A stretch of 64,000 bases of DNA from Okapia johnstoni. Lineage: Eukaryota; Chordata; Mammalia; Artiodactyla; Giraffidae. The position numbers were made by a program, and so were the translations under genes. The stretch is from positions 11,987,501-12,051,500 of the forward strand of contig JAGTYA010000025.1 in NCBI GenBank assembly GCA_024291935.2, written 5' to 3'. The notes beneath the pieces are model-generated. The model worked only from the letters and a program-made list of their open reading frames with translations, made no database searches and was not told where the DNA came from. Shown here piece after piece: positions 1 through 11,007 of this stretch; position 1 is the stretch's first letter; each line of letters starts with the position of its first letter.

Positions 1-681
1 TTATCTGTCTCTCTACTTTATGCCATCTGAGCCCCCTCCTCAGACGGCAGTGACTTTGATCCAGCCTTTTCCAGGGCGATTCTGTTTCCCAAGAGTGGAA
101 CCCTAACCTGCCTCAGGACGTGGGGCTGGGGAGGAAAGTCCTGGCTGCCAAGGGTGTGGCCACCGTGGGCTTAGCATCCCCAGGGCCTGTGGATCGGGAT
201 GAGAGACACCGCATGCGTGAGGCAGGGCAGAGACCTGGGCCCGGTTACACGCAGCGCCCAGCCTGGCCACGCTGGGAGGGGACAGAGACGCAGCCAGTGA
301 CCCCCTGGTGCTGCTCGTGGGAAGAGAAGGGATACACAGCAGCATCACAAAGGTGCTCATGGGTTCTCCCTGGAAAGAGTTACGCTGGCTGTGAGCAGAG
401 ATCTCTGGCTCATGGAACCCTGCGTGATTTTTATTTTAATGGTGCGCCTGTTACAGCTTTTGCATAGAATATGCATTACTTTAATAAAAACAACAATCTT
501 TTTAGAAGTCTCTTTCTGTGCTGGCATAGGGTAAATTATCATTTCTATTTACTTCTCTTTCTTTTTTAGTTTTCCCCCGAACACTGAAATCCTCCCATCC
601 GTCTGTAAGTTCCTTTGGTGCGAGTTGAGGATCTGACTGTGTTTTTTTTCAGAGTGATTTCACCAGCGCTCCAGTAGCATT
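1..681. other. Unassigned sequence, no gene seen
   Basis: I see no exon structure, RNA gene or repeat I can name. The short open frames overlap on both strands without codon bias. An A/T-rich stretch near 430-560 contains AATAAA-like strings but no upstream coding sequence to go with them. Confidence 0.5.
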
Positions 682-800
682 TGGAGAAGGAAATGGCAAC
701 CCACTCCAGTATCCTTGCCTGGAGAATCCCATGGACAGAGGAGCCTGGCAGGCCACAGTCCATGGGGTTGCAAGAGTTGGATACGACTTAGCGACTAAAT
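682..800 (+). mobile_element. Bov-tA SINE, 5'-truncated
   Basis: The stretch runs from GGAGAAGGAAATGGCAACC through the CCACTCCAGTATCCTTGCC core to the GACTTAGCGACTAAAT end, the typical right half of a ruminant Bov-tA SINE. The tRNA-derived left part is missing, so the copy is 5'-truncated and not functional. Confidence 0.85.
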
Positions 801-1529
801 CAGATCATCACCGGTAGCATTAACTGAAAACCCAGCCTTTTCTTCGGGCAGATTTCTCTTTCCTCGCTCCCCGACTGCCTGTCACCTGTCCCATGAATAC
901 AGCTACAGGCTCTGCGAGGGCCAGTGTGGGGCATTGCCCCTTCCCCCGTCTGCTCAGCCGCCCTGGTGCCTGGCACCGTTTGTATTACGCGTGTTATCAG
1001 GAGTGCAGGCTCACCCTCATATCCCTCTGTGTGTGTCTTCACACAAGCTCTGCAGCCACTCTGTCCAGTCTGAAGTGCATCTTACAGGGATTTAAGACGA
1101 GGCTGCGCATTTGACCCCGGTGAGCCTGCCATTCAGGGACCTGGCTGTTTCTTCCCGTTTGCCTTCTTTAACGTCTGTCATCACCTCTGAGTAGTACCTG
1201 CAGTCTTCTGAGAAACATCCGTGACCAAAGAAAAATGCGTCCTTCTAATTAAAGCTTGTTTAAAAAGTAACAAGCTGGAAGCCCTACTTAAACAGAGACA
1301 GCTACAGCTGCTCTCAGAGGACAGTTGCAGCCCCAATTCTTTCAGTACAAATAAGGAAAAGTGAAACTTAGAATGCAATAGTAGACAAGAAGAATGGAAA
1401 CTAAAGCATTTAAGAGATAGGAGGAAGGAAATAACAGCACCAGGAGAAGAATTTTAAAAAGAAAACCAAATTGTACCAGGTTTCTTAGGTCAGCCTCCCC
1501 CCAAAACAGAAATAAAAACAAAAATCAAA
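801..1529. other. Unassigned sequence, no gene seen
   Basis: No recognisable repeat, exon or RNA gene. The last ~150 bases become A-rich and run into the L1 fragment that follows. Confidence 0.4.
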
Positions 1530-2448
1530 TATAAGATTTTCACAGCAAAGGAAACCATAAAAAAAAAAAAAAAGAAAAGACAACCTACAGAGAAAATACC
1601 TGCAGATGATGTGACCAATGAAGGCTTAATCTCCAAAACAGACAAACAGCTCACACTGCTCAGCAAGAAAAAACAAACCATACGATCGACAAATGGGCAG
1701 AAGATCGAAACAGTCATTTCTTCGAAGAAGACACTCAGATGGCCAACAGGTACACGAAAAGACGCTTACCGTTCCAAGAAACAGACGCTGGAGAGGGTGT
1801 GGAGAGAAGGACCCTCCTGTGCTGTTGGTGGGAGTGTAGGCAGCTGCAGCCACTGTGGAGGACAGTGTGGAGGATTCGCGAAGGACAAAGAATTACCATG
1901 TGACCCAGCAGTCCCAGTCCTCAGCACACACCCAGACAAAGCTGTGACTCAACAAGACGCGTGCACCCCGATGCTCACAGCAGCCAGGACGCGGAAACAA
2001 CCTAAATGTCCATCGACAGACGAGTGGATAAAGGAGACGTGGTACACGTGTACAATGGAATACTACTCAGGCATGAAAAGGAACAAAATCATGCCTTTTG
2101 GAGCAACGTGGGTGCAACCAGAGATGATCATACTAAGTGCAGCCAGGAAGAGACAGACAAACACCATATGAGATGACTTGTATGTGGAATCTAAAGTATG
2201 ACATAAAGTATGACATATGAACTTACCTATGAAGCAGGAACAGAATCGTGGACACTGAGAACAAGCTGGAGGCTGCCGAGGGGAAGGGGTTGGGGAGGGG
2301 TGCTGTGGGCGGAGGACGGGGTGAGCAGACTTAAGCTATTATGTACGCAGAATGGATGAATAAGCACCTCCTGTACAGCATGGGGAGCTATGCTCAATAT
2401 GCTATGATAAACCATAATGGAAAAGAATATAAAAAAGAAAACGCACAA
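1530..2448 (+). mobile_element. LINE-1 3' fragment with ART2/L1 tail (left part)
   Basis: The sequence follows the end of L1 ORF2 and the 3' UTR. It begins near CACAGCAAAGGAAACCATAA, then passes through the GGCTTAATCTCCAAA, GGAGAGGGTGTGGAGAGAAGG and TGGATAAAGGAGACGTGGTA landmarks of the ORF2 C-terminal coding region. After 2230 it changes to the ruminant ART2/L1 tail (TATGATAAACCATAATGG). A run of about fifteen A at 1558-1574 interrupts it. Stops and indels break the ORF. A Bov-tA SINE at 2449-2675 splits the tail, which resumes afterwards. Confidence 0.8.
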
Positions 2449-2675
2449 GGGGCTGCCTTGGTGGCTCAGATGGTAAAGAACCCACCTGCCAATGCAGGAC
2501 ATGTAAGAAACCCAGGTTCCATCCCTAGGTCAGGAAGATCCCCTGGAGAAGGGAATGGCAACCCACTCCAGTATTCCTGCCTGGAGAATTCCATGGACAG
2601 AGGAGCCTGGTGGGCTACAGTCCACGGGGTCGCAAAAGAGTTGGATATGACTGAGCGACTAACACTTCTCACTTT
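2449..2675 (+). mobile_element. Bov-tA SINE inserted in an L1 tail
   Basis: A near-complete Bov-tA: tRNA-like head (GGCTGCCTTGGTGGCTCAG), the GAAGATCCCCTGGAGAAGGG middle and the GACTGAGCGACTAACACTT end. It sits inside the L1/ART2 tail, so it is the younger insertion. Confidence 0.9.
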
Positions 2676-2760
2676 AATATTTGTATACTACTGAGTCACT
2701 TTGCTGTACAGCAGTGATTAGAACACACTGTAAAAATAAAACAAAACAGCAAGAGAAAAC
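2676..2760 (+). mobile_element. L1/ART2 tail (right part)
   Basis: The tail resumes with ACTGAGTCACTTTGCTGTAC and an A-rich end, the standard finish of ruminant ART2/L1 3' ends. Together with 1530-2448 it is one insertion interrupted by the SINE. Confidence 0.75.
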
Positions 2761-2989
2761 CAGGAGATGTGATAAATGATTCCAGGCTTTGATGAATGAT
2801 TCCAGGCACCAGTTATTTATCCTCCACCTATGAGGGGAGACGTCTGTGCTGCTCCTTCAAGTCCACCATCCTGGTCTCAGGTGTTGAAGCTCTGTTCTTG
2901 GGCACATATACATGTAGGGTTGTTCCTGTCTTCCTGGAGAACTGACTCCTTTTTTTGTGCAGAATGCCTCTTGTTCTGTTAACAATATT

Positions 2990-3150
2990 CGTATTCTCTA
3001 TTCTGAAGCCTCTGCTGTCAGGCGTTAATCTGACCACTCCAGGTAATGATCAGTATTTTGTGGGATATCTTTCTGCATTGATCTTCTCTACATCCTCATA
3101 TTTAATGTCAGTTTCTCATAGACAATACTTAGTTGGGCAAGAGCTAGTTA
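2990..3150 (-). mobile_element. Possible old L1 ORF2 fragment, antisense
   Basis: The plus strand around 3095-3140 (ATTTAATGTCAGTTTCTCATAGACAATACTTAGTTGGG, shown here only as a position cue around TCATAGACAATACTTAG) resembles the antisense of mammalian L1 ORF2. It is short and diverged, so the assignment is tentative. Confidence 0.35.
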
Positions 3151-3384
3151 TTCATATGTACCAGAAAAATAATGCAAACCTCTGGCCAAACCAAAGCAAA
3201 ACAAGACAAAAGCAAAAGATTAGAGTCTATTTATGCAATTTGGGGAAACGTGGTTTTAGGAAGAGCTTCCCCCTCCCAACAGGAGATAAGGAGATAGAGC
3301 CTAGAGACTGACAGACTGACGACAAAATTATCTTCCCTGCAAGAATTTTAATAACTAGGGCATTTCAAAATAAGTATGAGCACA

Positions 3385-3578
3385 TGCACACTACTATACA
3401 TAAAACAGATAACTAATAAAGATCTGCTGTATGGCACAGGGAACTCTACTCAATACTCTGTAATGGCCCGTATGGGAAAAGAAGCGAAGACAGGGTGGAT
3501 ATATATATAACTGATTCACTGTGCCGTCCACCTGAAACTACCGCGACACTGCAAATCAACTATATGCCAAGAAAAAAT
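3385..3578 (+). mobile_element. ART2/L1 3'-end fragment
   Basis: GGCACAGGGAACTCTACTCA followed by an ATATATATAACTGATTCAC stretch and CTGCAAATCAACTATATGCC is the diagnostic tail of ruminant ART2/L1 elements. There is no coding capacity. Confidence 0.8.
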
Positions 3579-3884
3579 TCAAGATAAAATAAGCGTGAGT
3601 GTGCAGCTGTGCACACCTAGGCATCACTGGTCAAGTTATTGCTTTAGTGGCTTTTGCTCAGCAGTTCTATCCTTCCTCTCACGCTCACCACCCTCATCAC
3701 AGGACATAATCTCTTACTCACCGTTGTCCCATTTTATTACTCACTGTCTAATTTTTAAATTAGAACAATTTAAATTGTATTTTAACTAAAAGGCCTTTAC
3801 CCAAAGCTGTCGTATTGCTTCTCTCCAACCTATTTCACCATCTCAAGATCTTTCTAAACCACACTTTATAAAATTTCAGTATCC

Positions 3885-4025
3885 CCTGTTAGGACATAAA
3901 CCTCCACGGAAGCAAGGATTCCCATGGCGTTGCTCACCGGTGTGTTCCTAATGCCTAGAACAACACCTGGTATTCAGTGGGTGTTCCATTAATGCCTGTT
4001 TGTGATAAATAAATGAGCTGCTCGG
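3885..4025 (+). mobile_element. Old L2/MIR-type 3' fragment
   Basis: The series 'cctagaacaacacctggta' and 'cagtgggtgttccattaatg' ending in AATAAATGAG matches the shared 3' end of ancient L2/MIR elements (consensus: a low-abundance 'GTGCCTGGCACATAGTAGG' type core, then AATAAATG). It is diverged, and which of the two families it is remains uncertain. Confidence 0.5.
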
Positions 4026-7000
4026 GATGAGAAACTGTGGTAAAATAATAAACAATATGTCTGGTCTTTACCCAGTTCCCAGCAAAGCGTCTAAAGGCCT
4101 TGAGTGACCAGAGCGCCTTAGTTGTGCTAACACGGTGACTCCTGTCGGACCCCAGCACACGCTACGGTCCAGGCTCCATCACCTGGAGGTCCAGGCTGGG
4201 ACCAAAAGGCTGGAGCACTGAACCATCCAGCCCCAGGTGGCGGGGGAGGGCTGAGACAGAGCCAGGCCTGTGGCCAGTGACTGAATCAACCCCATCTCCC
4301 TAACTGAGCCCCAGGAAAAGCTCCTGGAAGGAGGCCCTGCCCGGGTGGGGACATCTGGTGGGAAACGCCTTGGTGGGCTGGAAGAGAGACAGACTCGAAA
4401 CCCTGGAAAACTGCAAGAGCTCTGTGAAAAGACACGAATAATCAAAACAGATTCAAGCGAAAGCTGAAAGATGGAATCCACCAGGAGCCATGAGAGAAGA
4501 TGATAAATGTGTGCACAAGGAAATATGACCTCCAACGGCAGCTCTCAAGTTTTGACAGGTTGGGTTTTAAATTCTTTCCCCAAACTTGGAGAGAGTGAGC
4601 AGATTCTTGGCTGCGTAAACCTCCGGTGAAATTTCTCACTGCGTTGGCTCCAGGAACCGCTTCTTCCCGGGTCTGGTTTGGATCCGTCTCCTCTGCTGAT
4701 TCCTCCCTTGATTTCTGTCCCTGGAGGGTGAGGGGCTGCCCACGGCTCCACATGGGGTCTCGTTCCTGAAGGAGAGGGCTGGGGGGGGGGTGTCCCCTGT
4801 CACCGGCTTAGAGCAGACACGTCTCATAATGGAATCCGTATAAACCAGTTTATTTTTAAAATGTGCAAGTCCACGAGGAGTGCGTTATCATTATGAGAAA
4901 GCACGGGGGAGACATGAAAGCCGTGGCTGTGGAATTCACCGTGCAGGTGGGGACAATGCCGCATTGTGGGCTTGGACTTTCAAGAGGGCAGATCTCACCC
5001 TCAGTGTTATCTCCACACACACAGGAAAAACGAGGCTGTGAAAGCATTGGAAACATTTTAAAAGAACCTTTGTTCAATTCCTACACTCAAGGAAATAACT
5101 TTGAGAAGGTTTTTGCTTGGAGGAAATAAAAGATATGGGTCTAGAAATCAAGATAAAGTTTGATTTTTTTTTAAAGAAATAAAAAAGAGGGCAGCGGAGA
5201 AAGTCCCTGGAGATGATGTTTTCCTTGCAAGGAGGTGGGAGGAAACTGCAGGCAGACTGGGCTCGGTCGTGGGGTCCTCGAGGACTTCCTGTGGCCAAGG
5301 GCATCTGCAGAGACCCAGGAGCCTTGGTTTCTTTCATGAGTGTGCTGGGTGTCCCTCATTTCGCTTGCTGTTCCTTTCGGCATATATAAAAGGGTATGGG
5401 GGAATGTAGTCACTGGTGTCAACAACGAAGATGAAAACAGCATCTCGATAGATGTGATTTGGCTTCGGTGAGAAGGTGGGCCACTGAGGGAGGCCCCAGG
5501 CTGGCCCAAACTCCTGCCCTGGCCATCGTCTGGGTGAGAGGAGACATCTCCCTGCCGGGTGCATGCCATGGTCCCTGGGGAAGGCAGTGGGGGCCTGGAG
5601 GGCTGAGAATCTGCCCTGTCCGTGTGCCAGGTGGGGCCGTGGGCGGGGGCGTCCAGGGATGGCGCCCCCATCCCCTCAGCGAGCACCCGATCCACGGAGC
5701 AGGCAGACCACGGTGGTGGGCTGAGAGGATGAAGCAGGTCCCACCAGCTCTGTTAGTGATGGGGTCTCAGAGGAGCCAGGCGGCCTGGGCGGACGCCCCT
5801 CCAGCCGCATCCGCCTCTGCTGGTCCTGCCCATGCTACTCAACCTCAAGCCAAGGGAGGGGCAAAGAGCTCGGCTTGTGGCGGGGCGTCCAAGGGGGAGC
5901 CGCCAGCTCAGACAAGACTGCTGTCCCGGCCACCACTTTTCCATGCGCTCTCTCCTCCTGGACCCAGGACGGTGCCCACGCTTCCGCTGCCTCCCAGGCC
6001 TGCCCCCTCATCCAAAGACGGCGCGTGTCACGTCCACGCGGGGTTTAACAACAGTCAAGCTGGGCGCCCCGTCGACACCCATCACTGACAGGCATGCCGG
6101 GCGGTGGTTCAACAGCATAAATCAAGATGTGCAGGAAATGCTTAGACATGGAGGGCCGGGGGAGATGGGACCCCAGGAGTCTCTTTGAACCCTGGGCTTG
6201 TGTGCAGCAGGGGGCTGGGTCTTCCTCCGTGGCTGTGCCTGCCCGGCTGTGGACACTCAAGCAGCTCCTGGGCTGAGCAGGGGGAGGTTCTTGGGCACCG
6301 GTGCACCGGGCAGCTGGCCAGCACGCTCCCGGGATGGCAGGACAGGGTCGCGGGAGCGTCGCCCGCAGGCACGGCTCGTCAGATGTCCCCCACGGCTGGT
6401 CACGAGCCTCCTCAGAGGGACACTGCCAAGAAGGCTGCCTACCTGGCAGACGTGTCCCAGCAAGGGGAGCGCGGTCATACCCTGGTGACAGGCTGAGGGC
6501 AAGAGGGGATGGAGAAGCAGGGGGCCTGTGGGGTGTCCTTGAAGGTCCACAGAGCCGCCCATGAGTGTCAGGACCACACCACCAGCAAGGGGCAAGTCTG
6601 GGTCCCCTCTCTCCTGTTATCGAGGACCCAGAACCACAGAGGGGCGGCGAGCAAGGGGTGAGAGCAGACGATGCGCTTTCTCAGCCCCCCGGGGTGCCTG
6701 GGGCTGAGCCTCATGCTCAGGGGTGGTAAGGGAGCACCCTGACGTCGGGTGTGGGGTTAGCTTTCGGCTTTGACCGGCTGGGTGCTTTCACACTGGAAGA
6801 TGAGACTCCTCACCCCGAACGTGATCGGCGGTGACCAGGGGCTGGGGGAGGGACAGGGCTGCTCCTGAGCGGGTGGGGTCAGGACATCCCAGCGGGCACG
6901 TCGCAGGTCAGCGTGGACCCTGTGTAGTCCTGGGGTCTGCGTTTGACTCGACAGCATCTGTGAACATTTTCCATATACACACGTTGACAGCTTCACCGTC

Positions 7001-7570
7001 AATGCCTGACTGAGCGATTTCTGTCATTCTCTAGGAGAAATTGGGTAATTTGGGAGGATTCTTTTTTTATCCAGCCTTAGAAACTCTATCAGCAGCCATC
7101 GCACCAAGGTCTCACAGAAATTAGAGATAACATGTGGATACCAGTCTCCATCATTTTTATTGAACATTTTCCTGCAGTTTCTAGTTACTTCAATTACACA
7201 GGAACCATAAATAAGAGGTATGCTTCTTATACATGAAGAAACAGAATTATAATTATTTGCCAATGATGCGTTTATATACTTATGTTTCCCAAGAGTTCAC
7301 AAAATAACTGGAATTCATTAAGAGGCTTCAGTATAAACACAAGATAACTACTCACGTGAATGTATTTTCTGTGTAACATAAGCAACTTACTAGAGAGCAC
7401 CATCAAAAGATCCCATTCATGAGGAAAAGAAAATATTAAAAAATTTTGAAAATAACATTTACCAAAAGTTTGAAGAGTGCTGTTAAAAACTGACTATACT
7501 TTGCAGGAGAAAAAACCAATGGAGATCTTCGTTTCTAAGGAAAAACCTAACACTTTTTTAAAATGTTGTG
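4026..7570. other. Unassigned region, GC-rich 4.2-7.0 kb, no gene supported
   Basis: About 3.5 kb without a repeat I can name. From 4.2 to 7.0 kb it is GC-rich with long overlapping open frames on both strands (for example up to 209 codons at 5459-6088), but no frame shows third-position bias, a splice-site pair or a recognisable domain. From 7.0 to 7.57 kb it turns A/T-rich. Promoter or enhancer activity cannot be judged by eye. Confidence 0.45.
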
Positions 7571-8565
7571 ACAGTTCAGTTCAGTTCAGTCGCTCAGTCG
7601 TGTCTGACTCTTTGCAACCCCACGAACCGCAGCACGCCATGCCTCCCTGTCCAACACCAACTCCCGGAGTTCACCCAAACCCATGTCCATTGAGTCAGTG
7701 ATGACATCCAACTATCTCATCCTCTGTCGTCCCCTTCTCCTCCTGCCCTCAATCTTTCCCACCATCAGGGTCTTTTCCAATGAGTCGGCTCTTTGCATCA
7801 GGTGGCCAAAATATTGGCATTTCAGCTTCAACATCAGTCCTTCCGATGAACACCCAGGACTGACCTCCTTTAGGATGGACTGGTTGGATCTCCTTGCAGT
7901 CCAAGGGACTCTCAAGAGTCTTCTCCAGCACCACAGTTCAAAAGCATCAATTCTTCAGTGCCAGCTTTCTTTATGGTCCAACTCTCACATCCACACATGA
8001 CCACTGGGAAAACCATAGCCTTGACTAGACGGACCTTTGTTGGCAAAGTAATGTCTCTGCTTTTTCAGTTGCTGTCTAGGTTGGTCAGAACTTTCCTTCC
8101 AAAGAGTAAGCGTCTTTTAATTTCATGGCTGCAATCACCATCTGCAGTGATTTTGCAGACCCCCAAAACAAAGTCAGCCACTGTTTCCACTGTTGCCCCA
8201 TCTATCTGCCATGAAGTGATGGGACCGGATGCCATGATCTTAGTTTTCTGAATGTTGAGCTTTAAGCCAACTTTTTCACTCTCCTCTTTCACCTTCATCA
8301 AGAGGCTCTTTAGTTCTTTTTCACTTTCTGCCATAAGGATGGTGTCATCTGCATATCTAAGGTTATTGATATTTCTCCCGGCAGTCTTGATTCCAGCTTG
8401 TGCTTCCTCCAGCCCAGCGTTTCTCATGATGTACTCTGCATATAAGTTAAATAAGCAGGGTGACAATATACAGCCTTGACATATTTCTTTTCCTATTTAG
8501 AACCAGTCTGCTGTTCCATGTCCAGTTCTAACTGTTGCTTCCTGACCTGCATACAGGTTTCTCTG
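7571..8565 (-). mobile_element. BovB LINE 3' half, minus strand (inverted-pair arm 1)
   Basis: This is the 3' half of a BovB (RTE) retrotransposon read on the minus strand, ending at the 3' terminus with GTTCAGTTCAGTTCAGTC tandems at 7571. Part of the reverse transcriptase is readable at 8065-8466, with the YADD catalytic box preceded by NINNLR and followed by MAESEKELKSLLMKVKEE. The C-terminal portion (7712-7915) is out of frame with it, so the ORF is broken. BovB is known to have spread horizontally into ruminants. It shares private differences with the plus-strand copy at 11008-11916. Confidence 0.93.
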
Positions 8566-8599
8566 CATACAGGTTGCATACAGGTTGTGACAATTAGGC

Positions 8600-8787
8600 A
8601 TATGGAAAGATGCTCACCCTCATTTGTCACTGGGGAACTGCAAGTTCAAACAGCAATGAGCTACCACTCCATGTCCACTGAAGAGCTGACAACACCAGCC
8701 ACTAGCCAGCATGCAGAGCAATAGCAACACCCGCTTAGCACCGAGTGCAAAATGGAACAGCCACTTTAGGGGACAATTCAGCCATTT
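8600..8787 (+). mobile_element. Old L1 ORF2 3' region (part 1)
   Basis: Landmarks such as GGCATATGGAAAGATGCTCA, ATTTGTCACTGGGGAACTGC and CAAAATGGAACAGCCACTTT match the C-terminal ORF2 coding region of an old L1. The copy is interrupted by two SINEs and continues at 9096. Confidence 0.7.
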
Positions 8788-8906
8788 GGGCTTCCCTTGG
8801 GGCTCAGTTGGTAAAGAATCCACCTGCAATGCAGGAGACCCCGGTTCAATTCCTGGGTCAAGAAAATCCACTGGAGAAGGGATAGGCTACCCACTCCAGT
8901 ATTCTT
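8788..8906 (+). mobile_element. Bov-tA SINE, 3'-truncated
   Basis: Begins with the GGGCTTCCCTTGGGGCTCAG head and stops abruptly after CCCACTCCAGTATTCTT, exactly where a second SINE head begins. The missing right half suggests the second element inserted into, or recombined with, this one. Confidence 0.88.
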
Positions 8907-9095
8907 GGGCTTCCCTTGTGGCTCAGCTGGTAAAGAATTCACTAGCAATGCAGGAGACCTAAGTTCGATCCCTGGGTTGGGAAGATCCCCTGGAGAAGGG
9001 AAAGGCTACCCACTCCAGTATTCTGGCCTGGAGAATTCTATGGACTGTATAGTCCATGGGGTCACAGAGTTGGACACGACTAAGCAACTTTCACT
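8907..9095 (+). mobile_element. Bov-tA SINE, full length, head-to-tail with the previous one
   Basis: Complete head (GGGCTTCCCTTGTGGCTCAG), middle, and a tail including GGACTGTATAGTCCATGGGG and GACTAAGCAACTTTCACTC. It lies directly against the truncated SINE on the same strand. Confidence 0.92.
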
Positions 9096-9465
9096 CAGTA
9101 GACACAGTCATCACTATATGATCCAGCAATTCCATTCCTGAGTATCCATCGAAAGTACGTAAAAACTTGCGTCTTCACAGAAACTTGCTCATGAATGTTT
9201 GTAGCTGCTTTATTCACAATTGACCAATCTTGGAAGCCACCAAGATGTCCTTTAGTATGTGAATGGGTAAATGAACTGTGGTTCCTCCATAAAACGGGAT
9301 ATCATTCAGCAATAAAAAGAAGTCAGCTGGCGAATCATGAAAATACATGGATGCACGTCTTAAATGCACATTTCCAAGTGAAAGAAGCCCGGTTGAAAAG
9401 GTTGCGTGCTATGTGATCCCAGCGACATGACATTCTGGTAAAAACCAAGGTGATGGCGGAAGACG
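9096..9465 (+). mobile_element. Old L1 ORF2 end and 3' UTR (part 2)
   Basis: The L1 resumes with ATATGATCCAGCAATTCCAT and follows the ORF2 C-terminus (GCAATAAAAAGAAGTCAGCT) into the 3' UTR (GAAAGAAGCCCGGTTGAAAA, GTGATCCCAGCGACATGACA). It stops at the G-rich part of the 3' UTR, where a minisatellite begins. Confidence 0.75.
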
Positions 9466-9905
9466 TGTGGCGGCCGGGGGGTGGGGGCGCAGGAAGGGCG
9501 GGGGCTGGGGGCGCAGGACAGGTGGGGACTGGGGGGGCGCAGGAAGGCTGGGGGATGGGCGGGGGATGGGCAGGGGATGGGCGGGGACTGGGGGCGCAGG
9601 ACGGCCGGGGTCGGGGGTGTAGGATGGCTGGGGGATGGGCGGGGGCCGGCGGTGCAGGATGAGCGGGGGACAGGCGGGGGCTGGGGGCACAGGACGGCCG
9701 GGGCCGGGGGTGCAGGATGGGTGGGGACTGGGGGCACAGAATAGCTGGGGCTGGGGGTGCAGGACGACCAGGGGATGGGCGGGGGATGGGCAGGGGCCGG
9801 GGGTGCAGGACGACTGGGGGATGGGCGGGGTATGGGCAGGGGCCAGGGGCGCAGGACGGCCGGGGCCGGGGATGCAGGACGGGTGGGGGGGCGCGCAGAG
9901 GGCGT
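9466..9905 (+). repeat. G-rich minisatellite inside an L1 3' UTR
   Basis: About 440 bp made of roughly thirteen degenerate modules of 22-55 bp, each opening with a GCAGGA-type motif and running through G-rich blocks such as GGGGATGGGCGGGGGATGGG. The plus strand is extremely G-rich, with many GGGG runs. It lies exactly where L1 3' UTRs carry a G-rich polypurine segment, so it probably arose by expansion of that segment. Its proline/alanine-rich or glycine-rich translations are low-complexity artefacts. Confidence 0.85.
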
Positions 9906-10195
9906 CCAGGGCTGCAGGGCAGGCTCAAGGATGTCGCGATGCTGGATAGTGACATTACACGTTTGCTAAAACCCACAGAACGTGCAGCACAGGGTGAACC
10001 CTAATGAGAACTCTGCACTTTAGTTAATTGCAATGCATCACTAGTCACTCATCGGCTATGACAAATCTCCCACAAGATGTTAATAATGGGGAACTGGGGG
10101 GTATGGGAGGGGTATTTAGGAATCCTGTGCTTTTTGCTCAGTTTTTCTTTAAACCTAAAACTACTCTACAAGCAAACTCTATTAATTAAGAGGCA
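9906..10195 (+). mobile_element. Old L1 3' UTR end (part 3)
   Basis: Beyond the minisatellite the L1 3' UTR resumes: ACATTACACGTTTGCTAAAACCC, then GTGAACCCTAATGAGAACTC, a TTAATAATGGGGAACTGGGG block, AAACCTAAAACTACTCTACA and a terminal A-run. These are the ordered landmarks of a mammalian-wide L1 tail. Confidence 0.75.
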
Positions 10196-10214
10196 AAAAA
10201 AGTGAGTTATCGAG

Positions 10215-10480
10215 GCACAAAGGGACATGAAGAACCTTAAACGCCTATTGCTAAATGAAAGAAGCCAATCTGAAAAAGCTACATACCACGCAATTTCAAT
10301 TATATGACATTCTGGAAAAGGCAGGTTACAGAGACAGAATATCAGGAGCTAGGGGTTGACTGAAAAGGTGAAACGGATTGCTTTAGTGTGGTGATGAAAT
10401 CCCGTATGGTAGAGTAACAGTGGGTGCAGGCCATCACAGAGCTGTTAGAACTCACAGAACACTCCTGCAGGGAGACCCTA
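10215..10480 (+). mobile_element. Second partial L1 3' UTR copy in tandem
   Basis: After the A-rich end of the first copy the same 3' UTR landmarks recur: GACATGAAGAACCTTAAACG, AAAGAAGCCAATCTGAAAAA and ATATGACATTCTGGAAAAGG. This copy lacks the G-rich minisatellite. It may be an independent insertion into the older tail or a local duplication. Confidence 0.6.
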
Positions 10481-10528
10481 CAGCAGAGAGTATCCTCAGT
10501 ATAGTTATTATAATTATTATTAATATTT

Positions 10529-10665
10529 CTTTTTCTTTATTTATTTGGCTGCACCAGGTCTTAGTTGCAGCATGTGGAATCTAGTTCCTTGACAAGGGGC
10601 TGAACCCAGGCCCCCTGCATTGGGAGTGTGGAGTCTTAGCCACTGGACCACCGGGGGAAATCCCC
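10529..10665 (-). mobile_element. CHR-type SINE, minus strand
   Basis: The plus strand reads TTTGGCTGCACCAGGTCTTAG through CTTAGCCACTGGACCACCGG, the antisense of the cetartiodactyl CHR-2 type tRNA-derived SINE. It is close to full length. Confidence 0.8.
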
Positions 10666-10749
10666 CTTAATGCATTTAAATCTCAAAGTCATTTAAGAGG
10701 TAGAAGGATCCCAACATGGAATGCAGAACGTAACCAAACAATTTAACTG

Positions 10750-10967
10750 TATCCCAAGGGCTCAGCGAGTAAAGAATCTGCCCGAAATTCGAGAGATGCA
10801 GGTTTGATTCCTGGGTGGGGAAGATCCCTGGAGGAGGAAAGAGTAACCCACTCCAGTGTTCTTGCTGGAGAATCCCATGGTCAGAGGAGCCTGGCAGGCT
10901 ACAGTCATGGGGTGTGGCAAGAGTTGGACACCACTGAGCAACTAAGCACGCACATACGCAAAAAACA
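10750..10967 (+). mobile_element. Bov-tA SINE, diverged
   Basis: A weathered Bov-tA with head near CCCAAGGGCTCAGCGAGTAA, the GAAGATCCCTGGAGGAGGAA middle and the GAGCAACTAAGCACGCACA end. Confidence 0.82.
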
Positions 10968-11007
10968 GCCTCATTGAAGGGGATGGAGAAAAAGAGCTGC
11001 CTAAGTA

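Noticed and set aside
1611..2171. 186-codon plus-strand frame
   Set aside because: It is a decayed piece of L1 ORF2 with the ordered L1 landmarks.
8065..8466. 133-codon reverse-transcriptase frame as a host gene
   Set aside because: It carries the BovB YADD domain within a truncated BovB with a broken C-terminus. It is a transposon remnant, not a cellular gene.
9335..9976. 213-codon minus-strand Pro/Ala-rich frame and plus-strand Gly-rich frames
   Set aside because: These are translations of a G-rich minisatellite inside an L1 3' UTR.
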